24,451 nt of DNA from a virus, in IMG/VR virus record IMGVR_UViG_3300044516_000573, positions 1-24,451 of that record; one strand, written 5' to 3'. The notes under the pieces were generated by a model. That model saw only the letters and a program-made list of their open reading frames with translations. It did no database searches and was not told the DNA's origin. Positions 6,364 to 14,364 of this stretch are shown piece by piece. Each line of letters begins with the position of its first letter. The first letter of the stretch is position 1. The translations under genes were made by a program, and so were the position numbers.

Positions 6364-7862
6364 TGGCGCTCACGACCGCCGAGCTGACGCCACCCGAGGC
6401 CGTGCAGGACGCCGCGCGCAAGGGCGTCGAGCTGCACCAGGCCGGCAGGTCCGGTGACGGGCTCAAGCCCGAGACCGTGCGCCGCGCCAACAGCATCGCG
6501 GACGGTGAGCCGCAGTCCGAGCAGTGGGCGACCGTCGAGGCCCCTGCATGGTTCGCGCGCCACGCTGACGACTTCCAGCGCGGCGTCGATGACCAGGATG
6601 GCGAGGAGACGCCGGGATTCGTGGCGTGGCTCCTGTGGGGCGGCGACCCCGGGCGGCGATGGGTCGAGCGGCTCAAGGAGGTCGACATGCAGCGAGACGA
6701 GAACACGGGCGCATCGATGGCGCCGGCCGAACTGGCCGTGCTTGCAGGGCATGCGCGGGCGCTCTCGGCGCCTCGGCCTGCGCGGGTGCTGCCCGATGGT
6801 GCGGTCGGCTCGATGCACCTCGAGGGCGGGCTCTACCCCTACGATTACAGCGCTGCTCGGCACGAGGCCGACAAGGCGATGGCCGAGCGCCATCCCGTGC
6901 TCATCATCCACGTCGACTCCCCCGGAGGTTACGTCTCTGGTGTCGTCGAGACCCGGCGCGCCATCGCACGAGCGCAGGCCGCGGGCGTCTACGTCGTCGC
7001 CTACGTCTACGGCACCGCGGCATCAGCGGCGCTGTGGGTTATCTCGGGCGCCGATGAGATTGTCGCGTCGCCGACTGCGCAGGTCGGTGGCGTGGGCGTG
7101 GTCGTGACCCTCTACGTCGAGGACGCCGAGCACGTGGTCGAGGTGGTCTCGACGCAGACGCCGAGCAAGCGCGCGTCGGTCGACGACGGCGACTACATCG
7201 CAGCGCTCCAGCGCCGGGTCGACGCGCTCGCCGAGGTCATGCTCGACGACATCGCGCGCGGTCGTGGCGTGAGTCGCGAGGCGCTCGGCGATGGCTCGGT
7301 CTACTCGGCGCAGGACGCCGTGGAGCGGGGCCTCGTGGACCGCATCGCGACCGACGCTGATGACTGGATGTTCATGGGCGGCCGCATGCCGCTCGACTAC
7401 CCGCGCGCTGTCCGGACCGCCCCGGCGCTCGCGTCTCTCGATGGCGGAATGGAGGCGCTCGATATGAGCGAGCAGGTTGCGGCGCAGGCCGCACAGTTGG
7501 AGGCGCTCGCCCGAGAGGTCGAGCGTCTGAAGGGTGCGCAGCAGGCTGATGCCGCGCGCGCCGAAGCCGCGGAGCTCGCGCTCCGCACGCGGGACGCGGA
7601 GGCCATTGTCGATGGCGCCATCCGTGAGACCCGCATCCCGCAGGCGTCGCGTGCGTCGTGGGTCGAGCGGGCCGTCCGCATCGGCCTCGACGACGTGCGC
7701 GCGATGCTCTCCGACATGGTGCCGCAGGCGCAGGTCGGAAGCGCGGCGGGGCACGGCGGGGCCGCCGAGCCCAAGCCCGAGACCACGCCCGAAAAGGCCG
7801 CGGTCGCCAAGGCGAACGAACTGATTGCTGCGGCCCTCGGCCGGAAGGAGAGCACCCGATGA
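6363..7862 (+). CDS. Prohead protease (S49/SppA-like) fused to N-terminal phage domain and C-terminal scaffold
   Basis: A protein of 499 residues in three parts. Residues 5-105 form a helical domain ending in AWLLWGGDPGRRW (88-100), a motif found at the start of some phage head-protease proteins (XkdF-like). Residues 130-340 are an S49 serine protease: DSPGG at 185-189, nucleophile Ser221 in GTAASAALW, and a candidate general base Lys269 in TPSKRAS. The spacing of 48 is close to that in Bacillus SppA (Ser147/Lys199). Residues 368-499 form a Glu/Ala coiled coil with a basic C-terminus, the layout of a scaffold that is digested during maturation. Strong ribosome binding sites lie before the second and third parts. 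It should process the scaffold and possibly the capsid protein. Confidence 0.85.
   Translation: MALTTAELTPPEAVQDAARKGVELHQAGRSGDGLKPETVRRANSIADGEPQSEQWATVEAPAWFARHADDFQRGVDDQDGEETPGFVAWLLWGGDPGRRWVERLKEVDMQRDENTGASMAPAELAVLAGHARALSAPRPARVLPDGAVGSMHLEGGLYPYDYSAARHEADKAMAERHPVLIIHVDSPGGYVSGVVETRRAIARAQAAGVYVVAYVYGTAASAALWVISGADEIVASPTAQVGGVGVVVTLYVEDAEHVVEVVSTQTPSKRASVDDGDYIAALQRRVDALAEVMLDDIARGRGVSREALGDGSVYSAQDAVERGLVDRIATDADDWMFMGGRMPLDYPRAVRTAPALASLDGGMEALDMSEQVAAQAAQLEALAREVERLKGAQQADAARAEAAELALRTRDAEAIVDGAIRETRIPQASRASWVERAVRIGLDDVRAMLSDMVPQAQVGSAAGHGGAAEPKPETTPEKAAVAKANELIAAALGRKESTR
6675..6689 (+). promoter_or_regulatory. Internal ribosome binding site and in-frame start within the protease gene
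   Basis: AAGGAGGT at 6675-6682 is followed four bases later by ATG 6687-6689, in frame and encoding Met109. This is among the strongest Shine-Dalgarno sequences in the window and falls at the junction between the WGGD domain and the S49 protease domain. A product of residues 109-499 would be a protease-scaffold without the N-terminal domain. Confidence 0.5.
7464..7862 (+). CDS. Nested capsid scaffold from an internal start
   Basis: ATG 7464 is in frame with the protease gene (Met368) and is preceded by GGAGG at 7451-7455 with eight bases of spacing. The predicted 132-residue product is the C-terminal region alone: an Ala/Glu-rich coiled coil at about 1-50, then helical segments and a Pro/Lys region. 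Lambda C/Nu3 and Mu I/Z express a scaffold in just this way from the 3' part of the protease gene. Known biology of those phages and the local sequence agree, but expression here is inferred. Confidence 0.6.
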   Translation: MSEQVAAQAAQLEALAREVERLKGAQQADAARAEAAELALRTRDAEAIVDGAIRETRIPQASRASWVERAVRIGLDDVRAMLSDMVPQAQVGSAAGHGGAAEPKPETTPEKAAVAKANELIAAALGRKESTR

Positions 7863-8263
7863 GCCAGCCCGTCACCATCACGTGCATCGCGTCGGCCGCC
7901 ATTGCGCGCGGTCGGTTCGTGCGCCTCAACTCCTACTCCACCGGTATCCCGGTCGTCACGCAGGCGACGGACGGCACGAGCGCGACGGGTCACCTCATCG
8001 TGGGCGTGGCGGGCACCGCCGCCGCCGCGGTCGGCGACCTCATCGACGTGGTCGTGCAGGGTCGCGTCGACTACGCCATCGCCTCGGCCGCCATCGCCCC
8101 GGGTACCACCATCGGGTGCACCGCGGACGCCGAGGTCAAGGCCGCAGCGTCCGGTGACTTCGGTCTCGGCACCATGCTCGGCGGCCGGTCCTCGACCGGT
8201 GCGACCGCCAACGACGCCGTGTGCAGCATCCTGCTCTCCGGCATCCGCATCCTCGTGGCCTAA
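7859..8263 (+). CDS. Capsid decoration-like protein (DUF2190-like)
   Basis: A protein of 134 residues from ATG 7859, with AAGGAGAG ending nine bases upstream. It is nearly all short beta strands with many Ala, Gly, Val and Thr: an ITCIASAAIARGRFVRL opening, a GHLIVGVAGTAAAAVGD centre, and a second half with similar ASAAIAPGTTIG and LGTML phrases. This is typical of small head proteins between protease and major capsid genes, such as the DUF2190 group that binds the outside of the capsid. Position and composition support the call; there is no catalytic motif. Confidence 0.7.
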   Translation: MSQPVTITCIASAAIARGRFVRLNSYSTGIPVVTQATDGTSATGHLIVGVAGTAAAAVGDLIDVVVQGRVDYAIASAAIAPGTTIGCTADAEVKAAASGDFGLGTMLGGRSSTGATANDAVCSILLSGIRILVA

Positions 8264-8276
8264 GGAGGGCTGACAC

Positions 8277-9344
8277 ATGGCTGGTTACACCACGGCGCAG
8301 CTTGCGCCGGTCAATCCGGTCCTCTCGGCGGCAGGCGTCATCGGCGCCATGCAGGACCTGGGCGGGCTCGTGTTTCCGCGCCTCGGGCGCAACACCGTCC
8401 GCGTCGCCCCGCGCGACCATCAGGGCACGATCTTCGTGGCGCCCTCGGCGTCGATGCTCGGCTCGCCTGCGGTCCTCGAGACGGCGCTCGCGGCCGACTA
8501 CCCGCAGCGCTCGCTCGGCGCACCGACGACGGTCACGTACCGCACGGTCGAGATGAAGCTCGCGTCGGACCTCCTGCCGTACCGGCTCCTCGAGCGGTCG
8601 CAGATGCCCGAGAGCATCAAGGAATTCGAGGCCGTGAGCCTCGCGCGCTCGCTCGCCCTCGCCGTCGAGAGCAAGGTCCTCACCTCGTTCTCGACGACCG
8701 GCAACTGGACCGGCACGGCCGCCCTCACGGCCCTCTCGGGCGGCGCGGGTGTGCAGTGGTCGACGGTCGCCACGGCCGCCCCCATGAGCGACCTGCGGGC
8801 CGCCATCGAGGTGTTCCGTGCGCAGGCGTTCGGCATGCGTCCCGACACGGTCATCATGAGCCGCGCGGTCGCCTCCTTCGTGGCGCGCTCCGCCGAGGCC
8901 CGTGGCTTCGCCATCGTGACCTCGGGCGCGTCGCCCATCGCGCGCGCGGTCGCCTCGGATGAGTACCTCATCGCGGCGTTCAAGGGTGAGCTCGGCCTCG
9001 ACCTCATCATCAGCGACGCGCGGCGGCAGACCTCGGCGGACGGGCTCACGCACACGTCGGCCGACCTGCTCACCGACACCGTGTGGCTCGGCTGCCTCGG
9101 CAGCGGCGTCACGGCGGCCGGCAACGACGTGCTCGCGCGCCCCTCGGCGTTCCTGCTCGTGGTCGAGGACCCGCTGTTCGGCGGCGGCGTCGACAGCGGT
9201 GGCCTCGTGCTCCCGATGTCGATTCGCGAGGAGGAGAGCGCCAACCTCTCCGCTCGCGGCGTGTACATCAAGGGCGAGGTCTACACCGACGAGGTCGCCC
9301 TGATGGCGCAGCTCGGCTACACCATCACCGACTGTCTCGCCTGA
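8277..9344 (+). CDS. Major capsid protein
   Basis: A protein of 355 residues and the expected most abundant virion protein. It has the best-placed ribosome binding site of the head genes, AAGGAGGG at 8262-8269, seven bases before ATG 8277. The sequence suits an HK97-fold capsid: a flexible N-arm, an extended E-loop-like part at about 40-95, a long spine-helix region near residues 110-145, a WSTVATAAPMSDLRAAIEVF helix near 160-180, FGMRPDTVIMS near 185-195 (a helix followed by a core strand), and a beta-rich C-terminus. Position after protease, scaffold and decoration genes is canonical. I cannot assign it to a subfamily, and no obvious N-terminal cleavage site is visible. Confidence 0.85.
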   Translation: MAGYTTAQLAPVNPVLSAAGVIGAMQDLGGLVFPRLGRNTVRVAPRDHQGTIFVAPSASMLGSPAVLETALAADYPQRSLGAPTTVTYRTVEMKLASDLLPYRLLERSQMPESIKEFEAVSLARSLALAVESKVLTSFSTTGNWTGTAALTALSGGAGVQWSTVATAAPMSDLRAAIEVFRAQAFGMRPDTVIMSRAVASFVARSAEARGFAIVTSGASPIARAVASDEYLIAAFKGELGLDLIISDARRQTSADGLTHTSADLLTDTVWLGCLGSGVTAAGNDVLARPSAFLLVVEDPLFGGGVDSGGLVLPMSIREEESANLSARGVYIKGEVYTDEVALMAQLGYTITDCLA

Positions 9345-9541
9345 TGCGCTGCACCGTCACGAAGCGCGTCCCCACGATGGGTCAGAACAACCACCCGTGG
9401 ACCGCGGACCTGTCCGCCGAGCAGGTGGCGTGGATTCGCGAGCAGTACGGCGACGGTGCGGTGCACATCCTCGAGCCGGTCGAGCCCGAGGCCATCGAGC
9501 CCGAGGCCGTCGAGGCGCCCAAGCGCAAGCCTCGCCGCTGA
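9344..9541 (+). CDS. Small unknown head-region protein
   Basis: A protein of 65 residues from ATG 9344 (TGATG overlap with the capsid gene). The first half contains a LSAEQVAWIREQYG helix; the second half is an acidic Glu/Pro/Val repeat (EPEAIEPEAVEAP) ending in a basic KRKPRR. Small proteins of this kind often lie directly after the capsid gene in phage genomes and may be head-completion factors. No function can be assigned from sequence. Confidence 0.6.
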   Translation: MRCTVTKRVPTMGQNNHPWTADLSAEQVAWIREQYGDGAVHILEPVEPEAIEPEAVEAPKRKPRR

Positions 9542-9544
9542 CGC

Positions 9545-10381
9545 ATGGCACTGCCCGCAGCGATACGGGCGGCTCTGCGTCGGCGGCAGGCCGACATCGA
9601 CGACGTAGGGCAGCGGACCGCCGCTGCTCTCGTCGGACTCCGCGCCACCCTGCGCGAGCGGCTGCTCGAGCTGCTCGACCAGGCCGGCGACGGCGATTGG
9701 CGCGCGGGCATCATCGCGGTGCAGCTCGACGAGGTCGCGGCCGCAGTCGCCGAGCTCACGGGCGAGGTACAAGACGCGTGGCTCGACGGGCTCGAAGCGG
9801 TCGAGCGCGCGACCCCCGCGCATCTCCGCTCCCTCGGCCTCGACCCGAGCGAGGTCATCGACGTCGAGGCGCTCACGTCCGTCATCGACGCCGCGAAGCG
9901 TGACGCGCGGGACGCATTCCGGGGCGCGTCGTTGTCGGTCGCCACGGACCTCATGCCGCTGCTCCGCGAAGGGTATCGGCTGGAGTCACTGACCGAGCTG
10001 TCCGAGCGCCTCGCGAAGCGCCTCGAAATCAGCACGGAGAAGGCCGCGACCGAGGCGCGCACGCAGACCGCGGTCTACGCGCGGGCCGTGGCGGGGGCCT
10101 ACGCCGACGAGCTGCCGGGCATCCTCGGGTACGCCTACGGAGGCCCGGAGGACGGCCTTACGCGCCCGTTCTGCGCGGCGCTTGTGGGGCTGTGGGTATC
10201 GCGAGCCCTCGCGCCGAAGCTGGACAACGGCGTCAACGGCCTGCCGCATCCGCTCGACAGCGGCGGCGGCTACAACTGCCGACACTCGTGGCTCGCGGTG
10301 CCGCTCTCGACGGCGCTGCGATGGGGCTACCGCGAGGCGACCGAGGCCGACATCACGGCGGCGAATCGCGCGGCGGTGTAG
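9545..10381 (+). CDS. MuF-like minor head / head morphogenesis protein
   Basis: A protein of 278 residues. The N-terminal two thirds are long helices; the C-terminus carries the MuF signature: TRPFC at residues 206-210, a Gly/Pro-rich loop with NGVNGLPHP, and GGYNCRHSW at 241-249. The Cys and His residues are the conserved ones of this family. These proteins are present in a few copies near the portal and are needed for head assembly or DNA protection. In Mu the homologue lies beside the portal; here it follows the capsid gene, so order is rearranged. It starts three bases after the previous gene. Confidence 0.85.
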   Translation: MALPAAIRAALRRRQADIDDVGQRTAAALVGLRATLRERLLELLDQAGDGDWRAGIIAVQLDEVAAAVAELTGEVQDAWLDGLEAVERATPAHLRSLGLDPSEVIDVEALTSVIDAAKRDARDAFRGASLSVATDLMPLLREGYRLESLTELSERLAKRLEISTEKAATEARTQTAVYARAVAGAYADELPGILGYAYGGPEDGLTRPFCAALVGLWVSRALAPKLDNGVNGLPHPLDSGGGYNCRHSWLAVPLSTALRWGYREATEADITAANRAAV

Positions 10382-10385
10382 GGCG

Positions 10386-10423
10386 TCGACCTCTCGCGCG
10401 GTGTGTGGTAGCCTGCGCACATG
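10386..10423 (+). promoter_or_regulatory. Leaderless-type promoter box (copy 2)
   Basis: TCGACC (10386-10391, four of six -35 positions), a 17-base spacer, extended -10 TGGTAGCCT ending at 10414, six bases (GCGCAC), then ATG 10421. No Shine-Dalgarno is present. Bases 10399-10423 match the portal copy at 23 of 25 positions. It occupies the 39-base gap after the MuF gene. Confidence 0.55.
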
Positions 10424-11458
10424 GCGGCGCGCAAACTCAACACAGGGCAGGCGCATCGGTTCCGGTGGTGGCCTCCGGACGGCGTCGTCGCGTCGGACCC
10501 GACCCTCACGGTCACGTGGCCCACGGGCGCAATCGCGTACACGCTCGACCTCGCGCGCGAGCCTGACACCGTCTCCTCCATCTCGACTGACCGGCGTACT
10601 CTGACCGTGACGTGGGGCGCATCCGGCGCTCCCGTGATACTCGCGTCCCCCGACTCCCCGGCAGCGGCGATGCTCTACGGCATCGGCACCATCGAGGCTT
10701 CGGTCCGCGTGGTGCGGCAGGTCACGACAGGCGCGCTCGCGGGGACGGTCGAGCTTGCCGAGCCGCTGCCGCACCCGGTGACCGTCTCGGCTTCGACGCT
10801 GACCCTGCACTGGCACGAGCGGTCGGCGGTCATCGCGTCCGGTCACGTCGGCACGACCCCGACCCGCAACGTGCGGTGGTCTGTCGACTACACGGCGGCC
10901 ACGCAGGGCATCACCGTCGACTACCGGCGGGACCGCGACGTGCTGCACATCGTCGCGATGGCGTTCGCGACCGGGCTCTCCGACGCTGACGTGCTCGCGG
11001 CGTTCCCGGACCTGCGCTCGCGCCCGATGGGGCAGGGCTCGTGGCGGGCGCAGCGCGACGCAGCGCTCGACGACCTGGTCCTCCTCGTGCGGTCTCGCAT
11101 CGCACCCCGGGTCGAGGACGTGCTGCCGGGCTCGCAGTTCTCGCGCGCCCACGCCTACCTCACGGCGGCCGCCATCGTCGATGGCACCTCGAGCGCCGGG
11201 GCTGACCGCTCCGACCTCGCGGCGTACTACCGGGCGCGGGCGGTCGAGAGCATCGACGCGGTGCTCGCGCTGGTCGATTGGGCCGACCTTGACGGCGACG
11301 GCGTAGTGGACACGGGCGAGACCGCCATCGGGGCCGCCACGGGGCGCGCGACGGCTGGCATTGGGTCGACGTTCACGGACCTCTCGGTCGTGCGCTACGA
11401 GACCGACCCATCGGCGCCCTACGAGGTCACGCGGACCCGCGTCACGGACGACCGCTGA
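10421..11458 (+). CDS. Neck / head-tail connector protein with Ca-binding-like loop
   Basis: A protein of 345 residues. Residues 1-160 are beta-rich, with repeated Ig-like strands such as DPTLTVTWPTG and RRTLTVTWGASG. Residues 200-285 are helical with WRAQRDAALDDLVLLVRSRI and FSRAHAYLTAAAIVDG, resembling adaptor or connector proteins that follow the MuF gene. Residues 289-300 read DLDGDGVVDTGE, a complete EF-hand/dockerin-type calcium loop (acidic at 1, 3, 5, 9 and 12, Gly at 6). The gene begins at a leaderless-type promoter box. The connector call is from position and the helical half; the beta-rich half is unassigned. Confidence 0.6.
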   Translation: MAARKLNTGQAHRFRWWPPDGVVASDPTLTVTWPTGAIAYTLDLAREPDTVSSISTDRRTLTVTWGASGAPVILASPDSPAAAMLYGIGTIEASVRVVRQVTTGALAGTVELAEPLPHPVTVSASTLTLHWHERSAVIASGHVGTTPTRNVRWSVDYTAATQGITVDYRRDRDVLHIVAMAFATGLSDADVLAAFPDLRSRPMGQGSWRAQRDAALDDLVLLVRSRIAPRVEDVLPGSQFSRAHAYLTAAAIVDGTSSAGADRSDLAAYYRARAVESIDAVLALVDWADLDGDGVVDTGETAIGAATGRATAGIGSTFTDLSVVRYETDPSAPYEVTRTRVTDDR

Positions 11459-12036
11459 TGGCAGTCGGCGCCCGAGTCGACCTTTCGAAGTGGCCCACCC
11501 GCGTCGTCACGACCGAGGCCATGCGCGCCATCGGGCAGGCGGTCGCCACGCAGATGGCGCAGCGCACGTTCCGCGAGGGGCGCGGGCTGAATGACCGTGC
11601 GCACGCGGCGTACTCGACTGAGCGCGTCGTGGTCTACTTCCGGTCGGAGATTGCGCGGCGGCTGAAGCCCAAGGGTGGCGCCCCGTGGCATGCTCGACGA
11701 GGCCCACAGCGCGGGGTCGACGGGCGGCGCGGTGCCATCATCGGCAGGCTCTACGAGGGCGGGTACGCCGAGTACAAGCGGGCGTCCCGCAAGGGCGTCG
11801 GCTCGGGCGGCGTGCTCGTCGACCTCACGGCATCGGGGCAGCTCGCGCGCTCGCTCGACGTGACCGCAGTCCTGCGCACTCGATGCGTTGTCACGGTGCG
11901 CGGCGCGGCGGTGACGTACGCCGAGGGCGTCAACAGCAAGCGGCCGTGGTTCGGCTTGTCGCCGAAGGACCGCGGGCAGGTCGACCAGACGATCGCCGAG
12001 CTGCTCACGGCGCTCGTCGAGGAGCAGCGCAAGTGA
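11458..12036 (+). CDS. Tail completion / HK97 gp10-like neck protein
   Basis: A protein of 192 residues from ATG 11458 (TGATG overlap). It begins with a helix, has a basic central part with LYEGGYAEYKRAS and a VDLTASGQLARSLDV segment, and ends in a YAEGVNSKRPWFGLSPKD stretch followed by an amphipathic helix. The phrase with Arg-Pro-Trp/Phe-x-Gly-Leu-Ser near the C-terminus is characteristic of virion morphogenesis proteins of the gp10/gpS type, which join head and tail. Location between connector and tail terminator agrees. Confidence 0.7.
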   Translation: MAVGARVDLSKWPTRVVTTEAMRAIGQAVATQMAQRTFREGRGLNDRAHAAYSTERVVVYFRSEIARRLKPKGGAPWHARRGPQRGVDGRRGAIIGRLYEGGYAEYKRASRKGVGSGGVLVDLTASGQLARSLDVTAVLRTRCVVTVRGAAVTYAEGVNSKRPWFGLSPKDRGQVDQTIAELLTALVEEQRK

Positions 12037-12506
12037 GCATCACGACCCTGCGCGACGCGCTGTACGCGACCATCGCGGGCCTCACGCCGACGAGCGTGCA
12101 GTCGTGCCCGTGGACGCGCGCGCGTGACATCCGCTCGGAGTCGGGCATCGCGCTGGAGTTCGCGAGCCTGCCGACGCGCTCGGTGTGGCTCGACATCGGG
12201 CCGCCCGTCGACACGGGGCTGCTCATCTCCTCGACCCTCGACGAGGTGCGGCACGACATCACGCTCCACGTCGTCTATCGAGACTCCGACCTCGCGTGGT
12301 CTGACGACGGCGACCTGGCCCGGCTCGTGACCTACGAGGACGCGGTGCAGCTCGTCGAGGCGTTGCGGCCTGCGTCGGTGTGGGGCTCGGACGCGAACAT
12401 CCTCGAGGTGTTTCCAGATACCGCCATTGTCGAGCTCGACGACGGCGACGGCAGAGTCATCGGGCGCGTGCTGCGCGTCCGCATCACGGCAGAGGTGACA
12501 GCATGA
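12033..12506 (+). CDS. Probable tail terminator protein
   Basis: A protein of 157 residues from GTG 12033, which overlaps the previous TGA. An alpha/beta pattern is visible: N-terminal helix SITTLRDALYATIAG, strands at SGIALEFAS and HDITLHVVYR, a helix with YEDAVQLVEALRP, and C-terminal strands AIVELDDGDG and VLRVRITAEV. Size, fold pattern and the slot just before the tail tube gene are those of tail terminator proteins that cap the tube. No residue motif clinches it. Confidence 0.6.
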   Translation: MSITTLRDALYATIAGLTPTSVQSCPWTRARDIRSESGIALEFASLPTRSVWLDIGPPVDTGLLISSTLDEVRHDITLHVVYRDSDLAWSDDGDLARLVTYEDAVQLVEALRPASVWGSDANILEVFPDTAIVELDDGDGRVIGRVLRVRITAEVTA

Positions 12507-13810
12507 GCGCAGGGCTTTTGGCGGGGCAGGAGTTGGCCCTCGCTGTCGAGTCGACCTTCGGGTCGCCGTCCACGACGGACTACACCACGGTCGACGTGAG
12601 CGGCCTGTCGTACAGCCGCATCAACTGCATCCGCGCGCCCATCGCCGAGTTGGTCGGGCAGGGCGCGGTGCCTCTCTACGAGGAGCCGCTGGTCTCGACG
12701 TCGGGCGCGGGTCAGCCTCCCGAGGTGGACGCGCCCTACTCCCCGAGCGACTCGCTCCCGGTCGGCATCTCGCGCGGCGACCTGCCGGTGTCGGTGCCCT
12801 TCCGGCTGCCGGGCTCGACGGCGTTTGCCTCGACCGCCATGGGGCAGATGGTCGCCAGCTCGCTCGGCCTGCTCGGGACCGCGGTGGGCACGTATCAGAC
12901 GGTCACGGGCGCGGTCTCGACGACGGTCTACGGGGTCGGCGCCGGCGAAATCGGCGAAGTCAATCCCGGCGACGTCGTCGCGTGGAGCAACGCTGTCGGG
13001 GCGATGGAGTTCGCCTGCGTGACATCGGTCAACACGGGGACGAATCGCGTGACCGTGCACCCGGCATTCAGCGCGACCCCGCAGGTCAACGACCTCGTGC
13101 GCAAGTGCTCGGTCGCCTATCCGGTCATCGGGGCCCGGGGCGCGACCTCGCTCTCGTGGCGGTATCGGGACGCGGCGCGCGGCATCGTCGTCACCGGGTC
13201 TCGACTGCGCGAGCTCGCCATCGGATTCGGCGGCGCGTCCAACTCCACGGCCGAGGCGCGGATGCGGTTCTCCGGCCCGTTCCGGGGCGACATCTCGGGC
13301 GCGACCCCGAGCGCGGGCTCGGCAGTCGGCGGTGGCGTCACGGCGCGGCGGTACGGCTCGGTCATCTCGGGCGCTCTGAGCGGCTCGGCGCCCGAGGCCG
13401 GCGCCCGGACTGTGTTCGGCGTGCAGTCGTGGGAGGCGACCATCACCGTGGACACGGAGCCGGTGGGCAGCGCGACGACGTCAGTGCTCCAGCGCACCGA
13501 CGAGGAAATCACGCGCGTTCTCGTCGAGGCCCGCATCACGTTCGCCGACACGCAGCGCAGCGCCCTCATGGCTCGGCTGCGCGGTCAGACGCGCTCGACC
13601 TGGGTGCTCCCGCTGCAAGGCACGGCGGCCACGGGCGCGGCGCTCATCATCCCGGGCGGCTACCTCGCCGACCTCGACCCCGACACCATCGAGGAGTCGC
13701 GCAGCTTCAGCACGGTGACCATCCGCGGCGGCTCGGCCGACATCGCGGACACGACCGGCACGCCGACCGCGGCCAAGGGCGCGTGGTGCTTCCTCGCGGT
13801 CGTGTCCTGA
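12503..13810 (+). CDS. Major tail (tube) protein
   Basis: A protein of 435 residues from ATG 12503 (ATGA overlap). It starts with QELALAVESTFGSPST, an opening common among tail tube proteins, and continues as a beta-rich chain with many Gly, Ser and Thr. The last 150 residues contain WEATITVDTEPVGS, VEARITFADTQRSAL and a typical FSTVTIRGGSADI ending. It lies between the terminator and the chaperone pair, the standard tube position. It is longer than a minimal tube protein, so residues 130-230 may form an additional exposed domain. Confidence 0.7.
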   Translation: MSAGLLAGQELALAVESTFGSPSTTDYTTVDVSGLSYSRINCIRAPIAELVGQGAVPLYEEPLVSTSGAGQPPEVDAPYSPSDSLPVGISRGDLPVSVPFRLPGSTAFASTAMGQMVASSLGLLGTAVGTYQTVTGAVSTTVYGVGAGEIGEVNPGDVVAWSNAVGAMEFACVTSVNTGTNRVTVHPAFSATPQVNDLVRKCSVAYPVIGARGATSLSWRYRDAARGIVVTGSRLRELAIGFGGASNSTAEARMRFSGPFRGDISGATPSAGSAVGGGVTARRYGSVISGALSGSAPEAGARTVFGVQSWEATITVDTEPVGSATTSVLQRTDEEITRVLVEARITFADTQRSALMARLRGQTRSTWVLPLQGTAATGAALIIPGGYLADLDPDTIEESRSFSTVTIRGGSADIADTTGTPTAAKGAWCFLAVVS

Positions 13811-14364
13811 TGGCTCTCGCGGTCTCGACCTCGGCGCTCGTCTCGACGCGGTTCGTACTCGCGACCGACCCGGCGCTGTCGGGCTTGCCGCTCGCCGACC
13901 TGCGTCACTACTACGCGACGCGCGACCCTGCCGGGCTCGACATCCCGAGCGATGCATCGTGGGTCACGGCGCGCCCGATGGACCGGCGCACGGTCGCCCT
14001 CATCGAAGGCCGCACCGGGGCGCACACGGCGCAGGGCGAGGACCGCGAGCTGATGCATGCGGAGGCCATCATCGCGGCCTGCGTCGAGAGCATCAGCGAC
14101 CTGCCGCACCTCGTGCGCGGGCCTGACGGCTACCCCGTCTCGGCACTGTGGGAGGCCCTCGCGGCGCATGCCTCGGCGGGGCTCATCGTCCGCGAAATCG
14201 CGTGGCATATCGAGGCGGTGAGCAGCCTCCCAAAAGCGCCCGCGCAGTCCTCGCCCTTGCAGCGTGGCGAGGGTCATGCCAACGGCAAGGCCGCAGTCAC
14301 CACGCCTGCGACGGATGCGACGGCACCGGGGGCGAGTGGGACCGCGACGAGCGGGACGGGCTGA
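13810..14364 (+). CDS. Tail assembly chaperone, upstream frame (gpG-like)
   Basis: A protein of 184 residues from ATG 13810 (TGATG overlap). Residues 1-140 are mostly helical, including a MDRRTVALIEGRTGAH segment and ELMHAEAIIAACVESI; the rest is a low-complexity Ala/Thr/Gly tail. Two overlapping frames between tube and tape measure are the hallmark of lambda gpG/gpGT-type chaperones that hold the tape measure during tail assembly. A slippery CCCAAAA in this gene's frame at codons 141-142 would divert some ribosomes into the -1 frame. Confidence 0.7.
   Translation: MALAVSTSALVSTRFVLATDPALSGLPLADLRHYYATRDPAGLDIPSDASWVTARPMDRRTVALIEGRTGAHTAQGEDRELMHAEAIIAACVESISDLPHLVRGPDGYPVSALWEALAAHASAGLIVREIAWHIEAVSSLPKAPAQSSPLQRGEGHANGKAAVTTPATDATAPGASGTATSGTG
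14212..14290 (+). other. Programmed -1 ribosomal frameshift site
   Basis: Heptamer C-CCA-AAA at 14229-14235 is exactly in the reading phase required for -1 slippage. An internal SD-like GAGGCGG (14212-14218) lies 10 bases upstream, as in dnaX. Downstream, CCTTGC (14255-14260) pairs with GCAAGG (14285-14290), enclosing TGGC/GCCA (14265-14268 with 14278-14281). The stem begins 19 bases after the heptamer, farther than usual. Confidence 0.65.
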
